Source: Rothia halotolerans
Lineage (GTDB): Bacteria > Actinomycetota > Actinomycetes > Actinomycetales > Micrococcaceae
Direction of reading: 5' to 3'
NCBI RefSeq assembly: GCF_004136635.1
Contig: NZ_NOIU01000001.1
Span: 930,001 to 994,000 of the forward strand
Length of the DNA: 64,000 bases
Position numbers and translations under genes: made by a program. The notes under the pieces were generated by a model. It made no database searches and was not told the origin of the DNA. It saw nothing but the letters and a program-made list of their open reading frames with translations. Positions 42,319-51,475 of the stretch are shown piece by piece. How positions within the stretch are numbered: the first letter of the stretch is position 1; each line of letters begins with the position of its first letter.

Positions 42319-42434
42319 GACTCAGCCGGCCGCCCAGGTGGGCCTCGCCGCGCCGGACGGTAGAGCCACCCCTACCCCGCGGCGTCGAGCTCCCTCCACT
42401 GCGCGCGGGGCCGGATTCGGGGAAGATGAGGAGC

Positions 42435-43790
42435 ATGACGACCAGTATGTGGCGCAAGCTCTCCCGCCCCCTCTACGCCGTCTCGGAGGGGCCCTGGCTC
42501 GCTCTGTTCGCGCTGGCCATGCAGCCGTTCCTCGCCTTCGCCGCGCTCATGCTCCTGCTCGCCGTGGTGGGCGGCCTGGGGTCCTACTCCCTCACCAGCC
42601 CGCTGATCCTCCTCCTGCCGTTCATCTGCGTCGCGATGATCCCGCTGTTCGGCCTCTGGTACGGCTACATCGAGCGGGGCCGTCTGTGGGTCCTGGGGTT
42701 CGACGGCGTCGCGAGCGGCCACGTCCGCCTGCCGCTGCGCCCGTTCTGGACGTGGATCAGGGTGCGATACCGGGAGCCCGCCACCTGGCGCGAGGTGCTG
42801 GCCACGGTGATCGGCGGGATCTTCGGCCTGGTCAGCGCGGTGATCCTGATCCTCGAGACCGCGACGGCCGCGGCACTGGCGGCGAGCCTCGTGACCCTAG
42901 GGCTCGTGCGCGAGGAGATCCAGTCCAACTACCTCGGCCCCCTCGCACCCCTCGCACCCGACGTCGCCGGCTTCACCCCCGACGAGTGGTGGAAGTTCGC
43001 CCTCCTGCTCCTCCTGGCGCTGATCGTCTTCGGCTACCTCAACGGCCTGCTCGCGGCGATCTCCGCCTCGGCCTCCAAGGCGCTGCTCGCCCCGCGCCCC
43101 GAGGAGATCCAGCGCCAGATCGAGGGCCTGACGAACTCCCGCGCCCGCATCATGGAGTCCTTCGAGGGGGAGCGCCGCCGCATCGAGCGGGACCTGCACG
43201 ACGGCGTCCAGCAGGAGCTCGTGAACCTCAGCCTGCGCCTGGGGATGATCGAGCTGGACATCAAGGGCCTCGAGCAGCAGGGGGTCGACGCCGCCGGGGC
43301 CCGCGAGCAGCTCACCCTCGCCCAGGAGCAGGCCCGCCACGCCCTGCAGACGCTGCGCAACACCGTCCGCGGCATCTACCCCGCCGTGCTGGAGGACCAC
43401 GGCCTGCGCGCCGCGCTCGAGGAGCTGGCCAACAACTGCATCCTGCCGGTGGACCTCAGCTACTGCGCCACCACCGTGCTGCCGCAGAACATCGAGAGGA
43501 CCGCCTACTACGCCGCGAACGAGGGGATCGCCAACGCCCTGAAGCACTCGACCGCCAGCCGGCTGGGGATCACCGCGCACTCGGCCGAGGGGACGCTGCA
43601 CCTGGAGATCTCCGACAACGGCCAGGGCGGCGCGGACCCGGCGCACGGCAGCGGGATCGCGGGGCTGAACGAGCGGGCGGAGGCCATGGGCGGGACCGTC
43701 GTCGTCGACTCGCCCGCCGGAGGCCCGACGACGCTGCGCGTGCGGCTACCCTTGAACCAGGACGAGCGGGTGAACACGCTGCGCTTCTGA
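42435..43790 (+). CDS. Sensor histidine kinase (HisKA_3, NarL-type partner)
   Basis: 451 residues from ATG 42435; ATG 42426 and 42447 are also in frame. An N-terminal sensor with four to six membrane segments (putative sensor domain) precedes a helix with AEEIQRQIEGLTNSRARIMESFEGERRRIERDLHDGVQQELVNL, where the histidine of RDLHDG is phosphorylated. The ATPase domain has EGIANALKHSTAS (N box), EISDNGQGG and GSGIAGLNERAEAMGG (G boxes). It belongs to the DesK/LiaS group that senses membrane or envelope state. The response regulator follows after 78 bp. Confidence 0.93.
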   Translation: MTTSMWRKLSRPLYAVSEGPWLALFALAMQPFLAFAALMLLLAVVGGLGSYSLTSPLILLLPFICVAMIPLFGLWYGYIERGRLWVLGFDGVASGHVRLPLRPFWTWIRVRYREPATWREVLATVIGGIFGLVSAVILILETATAAALAASLVTLGLVREEIQSNYLGPLAPLAPDVAGFTPDEWWKFALLLLLALIVFGYLNGLLAAISASASKALLAPRPEEIQRQIEGLTNSRARIMESFEGERRRIERDLHDGVQQELVNLSLRLGMIELDIKGLEQQGVDAAGAREQLTLAQEQARHALQTLRNTVRGIYPAVLEDHGLRAALEELANNCILPVDLSYCATTVLPQNIERTAYYAANEGIANALKHSTASRLGITAHSAEGTLHLEISDNGQGGADPAHGSGIAGLNERAEAMGGTVVVDSPAGGPTTLRVRLPLNQDERVNTLRF

Positions 43791-43868
43791 CGCAGGAGCC
43801 CGCCGCCCCGCCGCGGGCTCGGCGCGAGCGTACGCGGCGCCCGACGGCTCCACGAAAGGCGGCTCCAC

Positions 43869-44531
43869 GTGCGCATTGTCCTCGCCGAAGACTCCACCCT
43901 CCTGCGGGAGGGGCTGGTCATGGTCCTCAACCGGCTGGGACACGAGGTGGTGCGCCAGGTGGCGGACGCCCCCTCCCTCATCCGCACGGTCGAGGAGGAG
44001 GCCGCCGAGGGGGAGGTCGACGTCGTCATCACCGACGTCCGCATGCCCCCGACCAACACCTCCGACGGCCTCCAGGCGGCCCACCGGATCCGGGAGCGGC
44101 ACCCCGGGATGCCCGTGCTGGTCCTCTCCCAGTACATCGCCGCCGCCTACGCCCGGGAGCTCTTCTCGGAGGACTCGACCGGGCTCGGCTACCTCCTCAA
44201 GGACCGGGTGGGCAGGATCGAGGACTTCGCCCGCGCCCTGGAGACCGTCGCGGAGGGCGGGACCGTGATCGACCCCGACGTCGTGAAGCACCTGATGGGC
44301 AACGCCGCCGCGGACAGCCGCTCCAGCGCCCTGGAGAGCCTGACCCCGCGGGAGCTGGAGATCCTGGAGCTGATGGCCCAGGGCCGCGCCAACTCGGAGA
44401 TCGAGCGGGAGCTGTACGTCTCCTCCGCCACGGTCGCCAAGCACATCGGCAACATCTTCGACAAGCTGGGGCTGGACCCCAACGCCGGCAACCGCCGCGT
44501 GCGCGCGGTGCTGGCGTTCCTGGGCCGGTGA
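43869..44531 (+). CDS. LuxR/NarL-family response regulator
   Basis: 220 residues from GTG 43869. The receiver domain has acidic residues in LAEDSTLLREGL, the phosphorylated aspartate in VDVVITDVRMPP, and the conserved lysine in YLLKDRVG. The output domain LTPRELEILELMAQGRANSEIERELYVSSATVAKHIGNIFDKLGL is a LuxR helix-turn-helix. It is the partner of the preceding kinase; target genes are unknown. Confidence 0.94.
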   Translation: MRIVLAEDSTLLREGLVMVLNRLGHEVVRQVADAPSLIRTVEEEAAEGEVDVVITDVRMPPTNTSDGLQAAHRIRERHPGMPVLVLSQYIAAAYARELFSEDSTGLGYLLKDRVGRIEDFARALETVAEGGTVIDPDVVKHLMGNAAADSRSSALESLTPRELEILELMAQGRANSEIERELYVSSATVAKHIGNIFDKLGLDPNAGNRRVRAVLAFLGR

Positions 44532-44556
44532 GCGGCGGCCCGCCGGGCCGGGCCGG

Positions 44557-45591
44557 TCAGCCGAACTTCTCGGCGAAGTAGGCGCGCACCATCTCGCTGG
44601 CCGCCTCCTGGCCCACCATCTGCTCGTCGAAGCCGTGGGATATCACCGCAGCGGAATATGCCCGATCGTCCACGAAGACCACGCCGACCGAGTTGATGTG
44701 CCAGGCGCCGGTGTCGTCCTGGATCCAGCCGTTCTTCACATCCACGTCCGTGACGGCCTCGCCCCCCACGGAGTCCCCGATCATCGCGCCCACGCCCCAG
44801 TTCTGCGACTCGTCCTCGGGGGTCATGACGCCGGTGAGGAAGGTCATGTCCTCGGGGTCCACCCAGTCGACGCCGTCCACGATCCCCCGCATGATCTGCA
44901 CCTGGTCCGCGGCCTGGGTCTCGTTGTCCCCCCAGGTGCCGTCGGCGTGCGTGCCCGTGACCCCGAGCAGGTCGTAGGTCTCGTTCAGGTAGTCGGAGGA
45001 CTTCCGGGCGTCCTCCTCCTCCATCGCCGGGTCCCCTGGCTCCTCGGGCCCCTGCTCCGAGAGGTACTCGCCCTGCACGCCCAGCAGGCGGAACAGCTCG
45101 GCGGTCGCGAGGTTGTCGGAGTAGCCCACCGAGCGCTCGATGAGGTCGTGCTGCAGATCGCTCAGCCGGCCGCCCTCCTCGGCTGCCCGGCGCATCGTCG
45201 ACAGCGCGATGGGCACCTTGACGATGCTCGCCTCGAAGCTCGACTCCTCGGGTGCGAAGCGGTAGAGGGTCCCGGCGTCGTGGTCGAAGACCGCGAGGCT
45301 CATCGCGGCCCCGTACTCCTCGGCGATCCCCTCCAGGACGGGACTGATCTCCTCGCCCGCCTCGTCTCCCGGCGCGGCGCCGACGCTGGGCACGGCGTCC
45401 TCCTGCCCCTTCCCGCCGCACGCGCTCAGCACGGCGCCGGCCAGCAGCGCGGAGGCGCCGAGGCCCAGGGCGCGACGGCGCCCCATCGACGCTCCGGACG
45501 GGGTGCGCTGACTCGCGGCGGGGAGCCGCTCGCCGCCGGGACGGGAGCGCTCGGCGCGAGGGGCCGCAGGGGCCCTGAATTCTTCAGACAT
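44557..45591 (-). CDS. Serine beta-lactamase-fold lipoprotein (class A-like)
   Basis: 344 residues from ATG 45591, behind GAGG. A lipobox VLSAC follows an internal hydrophobic segment near residue 55. The active-site serine/lysine pair is in FEASIVKVPIAL (SxxK), SDN in VGYSDNLATAE, and KNG in VDVKNGWIQD, standing for KTG. The class A glutamate motif (ExxLN) is not evident, so penicillin hydrolysis is doubtful; a DD-peptidase-like or non-enzymatic role is possible. Confidence 0.85.
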   Translation of the reverse strand: MSEEFRAPAAPRAERSRPGGERLPAASQRTPSGASMGRRRALGLGASALLAGAVLSACGGKGQEDAVPSVGAAPGDEAGEEISPVLEGIAEEYGAAMSLAVFDHDAGTLYRFAPEESSFEASIVKVPIALSTMRRAAEEGGRLSDLQHDLIERSVGYSDNLATAELFRLLGVQGEYLSEQGPEEPGDPAMEEEDARKSSDYLNETYDLLGVTGTHADGTWGDNETQAADQVQIMRGIVDGVDWVDPEDMTFLTGVMTPEDESQNWGVGAMIGDSVGGEAVTDVDVKNGWIQDDTGAWHINSVGVVFVDDRAYSAAVISHGFDEQMVGQEAASEMVRAYFAEKFG

Positions 45592-45815
45592 GCACCTCAG
45601 CCTAGAGATGCGAACCCCGTGGGACCAACCGCTCACGGGTTCGGGCCCCGCGATCCTCGACACATGTCATTCACGGAATACGCCCAGAGAGGGGAGGGTG
45701 AACCCGCCGGCGAGGACCGTAAAATGGAGAGCTGAAGAGACGCCGCACCCTGTGGAGCGCCGCCGCGCGGAGGGTGCGGGGCCGTGCCGCACGACCGCAT
45801 CACCGGGAGGACACC

Positions 45816-46526
45816 GTGGAGACGCCAGAGGATCCGTTCGGCGACCCGATCGGGCTGTGGGAGGCAGCGGGCGGAGAGGCCGCGGACATGCCGCCCCTCC
45901 CGCTCGCGGCCGGCGCGCCGGGCGACGTCGATGGTCCCGAGCCGGCCTCCGGCCCTGCGGCCGAGGCGGGGGCCGTGCAGGGATCCGACCCGGACCCCGC
46001 GCTCGGAGTCGAGCCGGGAGGCGTGGCCGAAGCCGCGCCGGGGCCTGCCCCGGACACCCCGCTCCCCGCCCCCGAGGCCCTCCTGGCCCCGGCGCAGGTG
46101 CGCGCCTGGCGGCAGTACTTCGAGACCTCGCAGGCGCTGCAGAACAGGCTTGAGGCGCAACTGCGAAAGCACTCGGAGCTGCGGCTCGCCGACTACAACC
46201 TCTGCCTCATGCTGCACTCGGCCCCGGACCGGCGGCTCCGCCTGGGGGACCTGGCCCGCGGCATGGTCTTCTCGCCCTCCCGGCTGAGCTACATGGTCAG
46301 CACCCTGTGCGGGAAGGGCATCATCCACCGCGTCGAGGACCCGGAGGACCGCCGGGCGACCCTGGCGGAGCTGACGGATCACGGCGTCGAGGTGTTCACC
46401 GCCGCCCGGCGGGTCCACCGCCGGCACGTGCACGACCTCTTCTTCCGGCACCTCTCCTCCGAGGAGGTCACCGCCCTGGAGATCCTCTTCTCCCGCATCC
46501 ACCAGGCTCTGCTGGAGGAGGACTAG
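45816..46526 (+). CDS. MarR-family regulator with long disordered N-terminus
   Basis: 236 residues from GTG 45816, behind GGGAGG. The first 90 residues are Pro/Ala/Glu/Gly-rich and disordered. The MarR winged helix follows: LADYNLCLMLHSAPDRRLRLGDLARGMVFSPSRLSYMVSTLCGKGIIHRVEDPEDRRATLAELTDHG. A typical MarR protein is about 150 residues, so the N-terminal extension is unusual. Its last 4 bp overlap a small convergent membrane gene. Confidence 0.9.
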   Translation: METPEDPFGDPIGLWEAAGGEAADMPPLPLAAGAPGDVDGPEPASGPAAEAGAVQGSDPDPALGVEPGGVAEAAPGPAPDTPLPAPEALLAPAQVRAWRQYFETSQALQNRLEAQLRKHSELRLADYNLCLMLHSAPDRRLRLGDLARGMVFSPSRLSYMVSTLCGKGIIHRVEDPEDRRATLAELTDHGVEVFTAARRVHRRHVHDLFFRHLSSEEVTALEILFSRIHQALLEED

Positions 46527-46717
46527 CCCTCGCGCTCGGCGCGGCGCAGCTCCTCCCGGTTGCTGGTCACGCTCGAGGCCACCACGTTCAGGGCCAGTCC
46601 GATGAGCAGGACCAGCCATCCCAGCACGCCCAGGCCCGTGGAGATGAAGATCGCCGCGAGCAGCAGCAGCACGAGCGAGGTGATGTAGGCGGGGGTGAGG
46701 AAGGCTCGGAAGTTCAT
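46523..46717 (-). CDS. Small two-helix membrane protein
   Basis: 64 residues: YITSLVLLLLAAIFISTGLGVLGWLVLLIGLALNVVA makes two close membrane helices, followed by a charged end. It precedes nothing on its strand except the 3' end of MarR and starts 12 bp after the antiporter stop, so it is probably co-transcribed with the antiporter. Confidence 0.6.
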   Translation of the reverse strand: MNFRAFLTPAYITSLVLLLLAAIFISTGLGVLGWLVLLIGLALNVVASSVTSNREELRRAEREG

Positions 46718-46729
46718 AGCCCTATTCCA

Positions 46730-48391
46730 TCATGCTTCGCCGCGGCCCGGCGCCTCCGGCCGGGGGTTCTTGTTCCCGGTTCCGCCCTGCCTGGTCAGGG
46801 CGATCATGGAGTACATATCGGGGTTGTTGACCGCCGCCATCTGGTCCAGCTGGTGCAGGACCCGGTCCACCGCGGCGGGGTCCACGCCGCGGTCCGAGCG
46901 GGCCCGGATCACCTCGTCCTGCGCGGCCGCCAGGGCGTCGTCGCGCACCTGGGCGAAGAGGGCGCGGCGCTCCTTCCGCTCCTTCATCTGGCGCCGGTAC
47001 GCCTCCTGGTCCTCGACCTCGGAGGGCTTCTTGGGCACCATCCGCCGGTACATCTCGGTCACCGTGGCGACGATCTCGGGCGGGGCCTCGTCCGCCTTGT
47101 CCTTGAGGGAGACGAGAGCCGCGCGCTGGGCCCGCTCGAGCAGCCGGCGCTCCTGGCGGTCCTGCCAGTCCTCCCGGCCCAGGCCCAGCATGCGCACCAG
47201 CAGAGGGAGGGTCAGGCCGGGGAAGACCATCGTGAACAGCAGCACGACGGCGGCGATCACCAGTCCCTCGGCGTGGAACGGGAAGTCCTCCACCGGCAGC
47301 GAGAGCGCGAGCGCCAGCGTGACCAGCCCGCGCATCCCCGCCCACGTCATCACCAGCGACTCGCCGAAGGTGCGCGGCGTCAGCGAGGTCTTGGAGCGGC
47401 CCACCTTGCTCAGCGCGGCGATGAGCAGCGTCCAGGCCAGCCGCAGGAGGATCACCACCGCGGAGATGATCACGCCGTGCAGCACCATCTCCCCGATGCG
47501 GTCCCCGGCGTCGTCGATCACCTGGCGCAGCTGCAGCCCGATCAGGCCGAAGGCGACGCCGGTCAGCAGCATCTCGACGACCTCCCAGAAGGCCGCGCCG
47601 GTCAGGCGGTCCTCGGGCTCCAGGTCGCCCTTGGAGCTGGACATCTGCACGGCCGCGACCACCACGGCGATCACGCCGGAGGCGTGGACCTCCTCGGCGA
47701 CGATGTACACCGCGAACGGGATGACCAGCGTCAGGGCCGAGCGCCCGACGCCGTGCGCGAGCCGGCGCCGCCCCACCGCGCCGAGCCAGCCCATCAGCAG
47801 CCCGACGCCGACCGCGGCGACGGCGGTGTAGACGAACTGGAGTCCCAGGGCCCCGGGGGAGAGGTGGCTGTGGCTGGTGATCGCCGCGAGCGCGGCCTGG
47901 AACGCCACGAGGGAGACGGCGTCGTTGAACAGGCCCTCCGTCTGCAGGGTCGCGACGATGCGCCGCGGGATGCCCACGGGCTCGGCGACGGCCTCCACCG
48001 CCACCGGGTCGGGCGGGGCGACGGCGGCCCCGATGGCGACCGCGGCGGCGATCGTCATGCCGGGGATGAAGATCATGGAGGTCCAGATCACGGCGAGGAT
48101 GGTGAGCACCACGAGCACCACCGAGTAGACCACGATGGCGCGCCAGTTGGTGCGGAACATCTGCCAGCTCGCCCGCTGGCCCAGGGCCCAGAGCAGCGGC
48201 GGGAGGAAGATCGGCAGGATCAGCTCGGCGTCGAGGGTCACCTCCGGGACGCCGGGGACGAAGATCACAGCGCCCGTGGCGATGGTCAGCAGGACCGGCC
48301 AGGGCAGGTTGAAGCGATCGCCCACGCCCACCAGGATCACGGTGGCCAGCAGGATGGCGATGAGTACGATCAGGAATTCCACACTAGGCAT
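46730..48391 (-). CDS. CPA1-family sodium/proton antiporter
   Basis: 553 residues. Twelve to thirteen membrane segments cover residues 1-410; FLPPLLWA in helix 3 and GAAVAPPDPVAVEAVAEPVGIPRRIVATLQTEGLFNDAVSLVAF (ion-binding helices, conserved D of the CPA1 ND-type motif) identify the family. The C-terminal 140 residues are a charged cytoplasmic domain, as in NhaP/YjcE types. It should expel sodium in exchange for protons and regulate pH. Confidence 0.92.
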   Translation of the reverse strand: MPSVEFLIVLIAILLATVILVGVGDRFNLPWPVLLTIATGAVIFVPGVPEVTLDAELILPIFLPPLLWALGQRASWQMFRTNWRAIVVYSVVLVVLTILAVIWTSMIFIPGMTIAAAVAIGAAVAPPDPVAVEAVAEPVGIPRRIVATLQTEGLFNDAVSLVAFQAALAAITSHSHLSPGALGLQFVYTAVAAVGVGLLMGWLGAVGRRRLAHGVGRSALTLVIPFAVYIVAEEVHASGVIAVVVAAVQMSSSKGDLEPEDRLTGAAFWEVVEMLLTGVAFGLIGLQLRQVIDDAGDRIGEMVLHGVIISAVVILLRLAWTLLIAALSKVGRSKTSLTPRTFGESLVMTWAGMRGLVTLALALSLPVEDFPFHAEGLVIAAVVLLFTMVFPGLTLPLLVRMLGLGREDWQDRQERRLLERAQRAALVSLKDKADEAPPEIVATVTEMYRRMVPKKPSEVEDQEAYRRQMKERKERRALFAQVRDDALAAAQDEVIRARSDRGVDPAAVDRVLHQLDQMAAVNNPDMYSMIALTRQGGTGNKNPRPEAPGRGEA

Positions 48392-48504
48392 GCTACGCAG
48401 AAGGAAGCCCTTGCGCGGACAGCGTACGGGGGTTCAGCCCTCCGTGACGCAGGGGTAGCGTCGGAAGACGAGTCATGTCCCCTCGTACAACGGAAGGAAT
48501 CACC

Positions 48505-49041
48505 ATGGCAGATCTGTCCTCCAAGAAGGTCGCCTTCCTCCTCACCCACGGTGTGGAGCAGGCCGAGCTGACCGAGCCCCGCAAGGCCCTCGACGAGGCG
48601 GGCGCGACCACGCGCATCGTCTCCCCCGCCGGCGAGACCCTCACCGCCATGAAGGGCGACTGGGACCACGCCGACACCTTCGACGTCGACGTCGCCCTGG
48701 CGGACGCCGATCCGTCCGACTACGACGCCCTGGTCCTGCCCGGCGGCACCGTCAACGCGGACACCATCCGGATCGCCGAGGGCGCCACCGACTTCGTCAA
48801 GGCGTTCCTGCGCGAGGGCAAGACCGTGGCGGCCATCTGCCACGGCCCCTGGATCCTCGCCGAGGCCGACGCGCTGCGCGGCCGCTCCCTCACCTCGTTC
48901 CAGTCCATCCGGGTGGACCTGCAGAACGCGGGCGCCGAGTGGCAGGACTCGCAGGTCGTGGTGGACAACAACCTGATCACCAGCCGCAACCCCGGCGACC
49001 TCGAGGCCTTCAGCACCGAGATCATCAAGGCGCTGAGCTAG
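48505..49041 (+). CDS. DJ-1/PfpI-family stress protein
   Basis: 178 residues from ATG 48505, behind AAGGAA. The nucleophile elbow is VAAICHGPWIL, where Cys is the conserved residue, and the N-terminus KKVAFLLTHGVEQAEL is typical for the YhbO/PfpI group (general stress protein 18). Members are glyoxalase/deglycase-like and protect from carbonyl stress. It is monocistronic, followed by a terminator. Confidence 0.92.
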   Translation: MADLSSKKVAFLLTHGVEQAELTEPRKALDEAGATTRIVSPAGETLTAMKGDWDHADTFDVDVALADADPSDYDALVLPGGTVNADTIRIAEGATDFVKAFLREGKTVAAICHGPWILAEADALRGRSLTSFQSIRVDLQNAGAEWQDSQVVVDNNLITSRNPGDLEAFSTEIIKALS

Positions 49042-49062
49042 GGCTCGACGCCGTCCCCGCCC

Positions 49063-49114
49063 GGCCCCCGCCGGCTCCCCGCGCGCCACGGCGCCGGAGG
49101 GGCCGGCGGGGGCC
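49063..49114 (+). terminator. Hairpin after the DJ-1 gene
   Basis: GGCCCCCGCCGGC (49063-49075) and its exact complement (49102-49114) form a 13-bp stem with a 26-base loop that can fold further, 21 bp after the stop. Confidence 0.6.
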
Positions 49115-49136
49115 TTCGCATGGCTAGACTCGTGGG

Positions 49137-49820
49137 GTGGCCCTGACCCGCGAGCGCATCCTCGAGACCGCCCTGGAGATCCTGAGCGCCTACGGCCTCG
49201 GGGACCTCTCCATGCGCCGGCTCGCCGCGGAGCTCGACGTCGCCCCCGGTGCGTTGTACTACCACGTCAGGAACAAGCAGGAGCTGCTGGCCCAGCTGGC
49301 CCACCGCCTGCTGGAGACCGGGCCGGGCCGGCCTCCCCGCGCCGCCGCGGCCGCCTCCCGGCCCGCTGCGCCGGCATCCGGCACCCGCACCGCCGAGCCG
49401 GAGCCCGCCTCCCCCGCCGCCGAGCCGGTCCTCCCCCCTGGCTCCCCGCCCGCGGCCCGCCGCGCGGCCGAGGCGGCCCTGGAGCGCGCCCTGGCCGTGC
49501 GCGCGAGCCTGGCGGGCATCCCCGACGCCGCCGACGTCGTCTCCCTCGCGATGGCCCTCCGCCCCGAGGCGGTGCCGCCCCTGGGCGCCGTCGCCGCGGC
49601 CCTGGAGTCCGCCGGCCTCGCGGCCGAGCGCGCCGGCTGGGCGGCGCGGACGGTCCTGTACACGGTGCTCGGCTTCGTGGGCGAGGAGCAGAGCCGGGCC
49701 CAGGCCGCCCCTGGGACGTCCCCGGCCGAGGTCGGGAACCCCTCCACCCAGGTCATGGGAGCCTCCGCCGAGGCCTGTGCCTTCGGAGTGCGCGCGGTGC
49801 TGAGGGGCCTGTTCCTCTAA
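49137..49820 (+). CDS. TetR-family regulator
   Basis: 227 residues from GTG 49137. TAGACT lies 8-13 bp before it and no ribosome site is present, so the mRNA is probably leaderless. The helix-turn-helix is ILETALEILSAYGLGDLSMRRLAAELDVAPGALYYHVRNKQELLAQL. A Pro/Ala-rich linker of about 50 residues (62-112) separates it from a C-terminal TetR_C-like helical domain. Its target is unknown; the next gene is a galactokinase on the same strand. Confidence 0.9.
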   Translation: MALTRERILETALEILSAYGLGDLSMRRLAAELDVAPGALYYHVRNKQELLAQLAHRLLETGPGRPPRAAAAASRPAAPASGTRTAEPEPASPAAEPVLPPGSPPAARRAAEAALERALAVRASLAGIPDAADVVSLAMALRPEAVPPLGAVAAALESAGLAAERAGWAARTVLYTVLGFVGEEQSRAQAAPGTSPAEVGNPSTQVMGASAEACAFGVRAVLRGLFL

Positions 49821-49922
49821 ACTGTGGTGATGTGCGCCGTCCGAGCGCGTGCCGGGGGCGCGCCGCTGACGCCGGCCGGCGCGCGGACGCATCCCGCCAC
49901 CGCCAGAAAAGAGCTCTCCAGC

Positions 49923-51299
49923 ATGTCCGACGCCCACGTCGCAGCCCACTGGGCCGCATTGCCGGACCACACCGCCCAGGTGGAGGCCCTCCGCCGAGAG
50001 TTCGCGGCCCGCTACGGGCAGGAGCCGGACGGCGTCTGGTCGGCCCCCGGGAGGCTGAACCTGCTGGGCGAGTACGTCGACTTCAACGGCGGTTCCTGCA
50101 TGCCGACGCCGCTGCCGTACCGGACGCTCGTCGCGGGCCGGCTGCGCCGCGACGGGGTGCTGCACGCCGAGTCGCTGCAGATGGAGGACCCCGCCGAGGC
50201 CAGGGTCCCCGAGCTCTCCCCGGACGGGGTCTCCGGGTGGTTCGCCTACGTGGGCGGCGTGGCCTGGGCGATGAATCAGCAGGGCGGGGCGGACATCGCC
50301 CTGCCCGCCGACTTCGGCGCCGACCTGCTCATCGACTCCACGGTCCCCGTGGGCGGCGGCCTCTCCTCCTCGGCGGCCCTGCTCTCGGCGACGGCGCTCG
50401 CCCTCCTGGAGCTCTCCTGCCCCCTGCGGGCAGCCGCCGCGCTGGTCCCGCTGCCGGTGGGCGGCTGCGGCCCGGACAACGACGCGCTGCGCGCCCGCCT
50501 CGCCGCCGTCAGCATGGACGCGGAGAACCGCGTCGCCGGCGCCCGCACCGGGGGGCTCGACCACACGGCCGCGCTGCGCTCGCTGCCGGGCGAGGCGCTG
50601 GTCATCGACTTCCGCGACCTCTCGATCGAGGCGGTGCACATCGACGCCTCCGGGGCCGGGCTGAAGTTCCTGGTCATCGACACCCGCGCGCCGCACGACC
50701 TCGCCGACGGCCAGTACTCGCGGCGCCGTCAGGCCTGTGAGGACGTCACGCGCGCCGCGGGCGTGGAGAACCTGCGCGCCCTGCTGCCCGCCCGCATCGC
50801 CTTCCCGGAGCTCGACGCCGCCGCGGCCCGGACCGCGCGGCACCGCGTCGTCGAGGAGACCCTGGACCGCTGCGCGGCCGAGCCGGCCATCCGCGACTCG
50901 GTCGGCGAGGAGACCCTGCGGTCGTGGATCCGGCACGTGTTCACGGACATGGTGCTGGTCGAGCGGGCCCGCGCCCTGTTCACCGACCGCCTGCCCGTCA
51001 CCGCGGACACGTGGACCGAGCTCGGCGAGCTGTTCACCGAGTCCCACGCCTCGATGCGCGACGACCTGGGAGCCTCCCGCGAGGAGCTCGACGTCGCCGT
51101 GCGGACCTGCCTCGAGCAGGGCGCGCTGGGCGCGCGGCTGGTGGGCGGCGGCTTCGGCGGAGCGGTGCTCGCGCTGGTCGAGGAGGACCGCCTGGAGCCG
51201 ACGGCGCAGGCCGTGGCCGACGCCTTCGCCGACCGCGGCTTCGCCAGCCCGGTCTTCCTCCCCCTGGCCCCCGGCCGGCCGGCGGACCGGGACGCCTGA
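49923..51299 (+). CDS. galK: Galactokinase (GHMP kinase family)
   Basis: 458 residues from ATG 49923; upstream codons in frame are less likely. The galactokinase signature is APGRLNLLGEYVDFNGG (usual form GRVNLIGEHTDYNGG), followed by the ATP-binding PVGGGLSSSAAL and the late GARLVGGGFGGAVLALVEE. In the signature H-T-D is replaced by Y-V-D; the sugar-binding E and D are kept. It is somewhat longer than the usual 380-400 residues. No galT or galE lies beside it. Confidence 0.9.
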   Translation: MSDAHVAAHWAALPDHTAQVEALRREFAARYGQEPDGVWSAPGRLNLLGEYVDFNGGSCMPTPLPYRTLVAGRLRRDGVLHAESLQMEDPAEARVPELSPDGVSGWFAYVGGVAWAMNQQGGADIALPADFGADLLIDSTVPVGGGLSSSAALLSATALALLELSCPLRAAAALVPLPVGGCGPDNDALRARLAAVSMDAENRVAGARTGGLDHTAALRSLPGEALVIDFRDLSIEAVHIDASGAGLKFLVIDTRAPHDLADGQYSRRRQACEDVTRAAGVENLRALLPARIAFPELDAAAARTARHRVVEETLDRCAAEPAIRDSVGEETLRSWIRHVFTDMVLVERARALFTDRLPVTADTWTELGELFTESHASMRDDLGASREELDVAVRTCLEQGALGARLVGGGFGGAVLALVEEDRLEPTAQAVADAFADRGFASPVFLPLAPGRPADRDA

Positions 51300-51475
51300 G
51301 CCCGAGCCGTATCCGGCGCGGCGACCGCGCCGGGTGCCCGGGCGCGGCCGCCCGCGCGCACATCGCACCCCCGCCGCTCCATCCCCTCGCTCCGCTGCGG
51401 GCGGACACCGGAATACTTCCGTCCTCCGCTAGGTTCTCCCTGTCGACAGATACGTGATGTGGAAAGGAAAATTCG

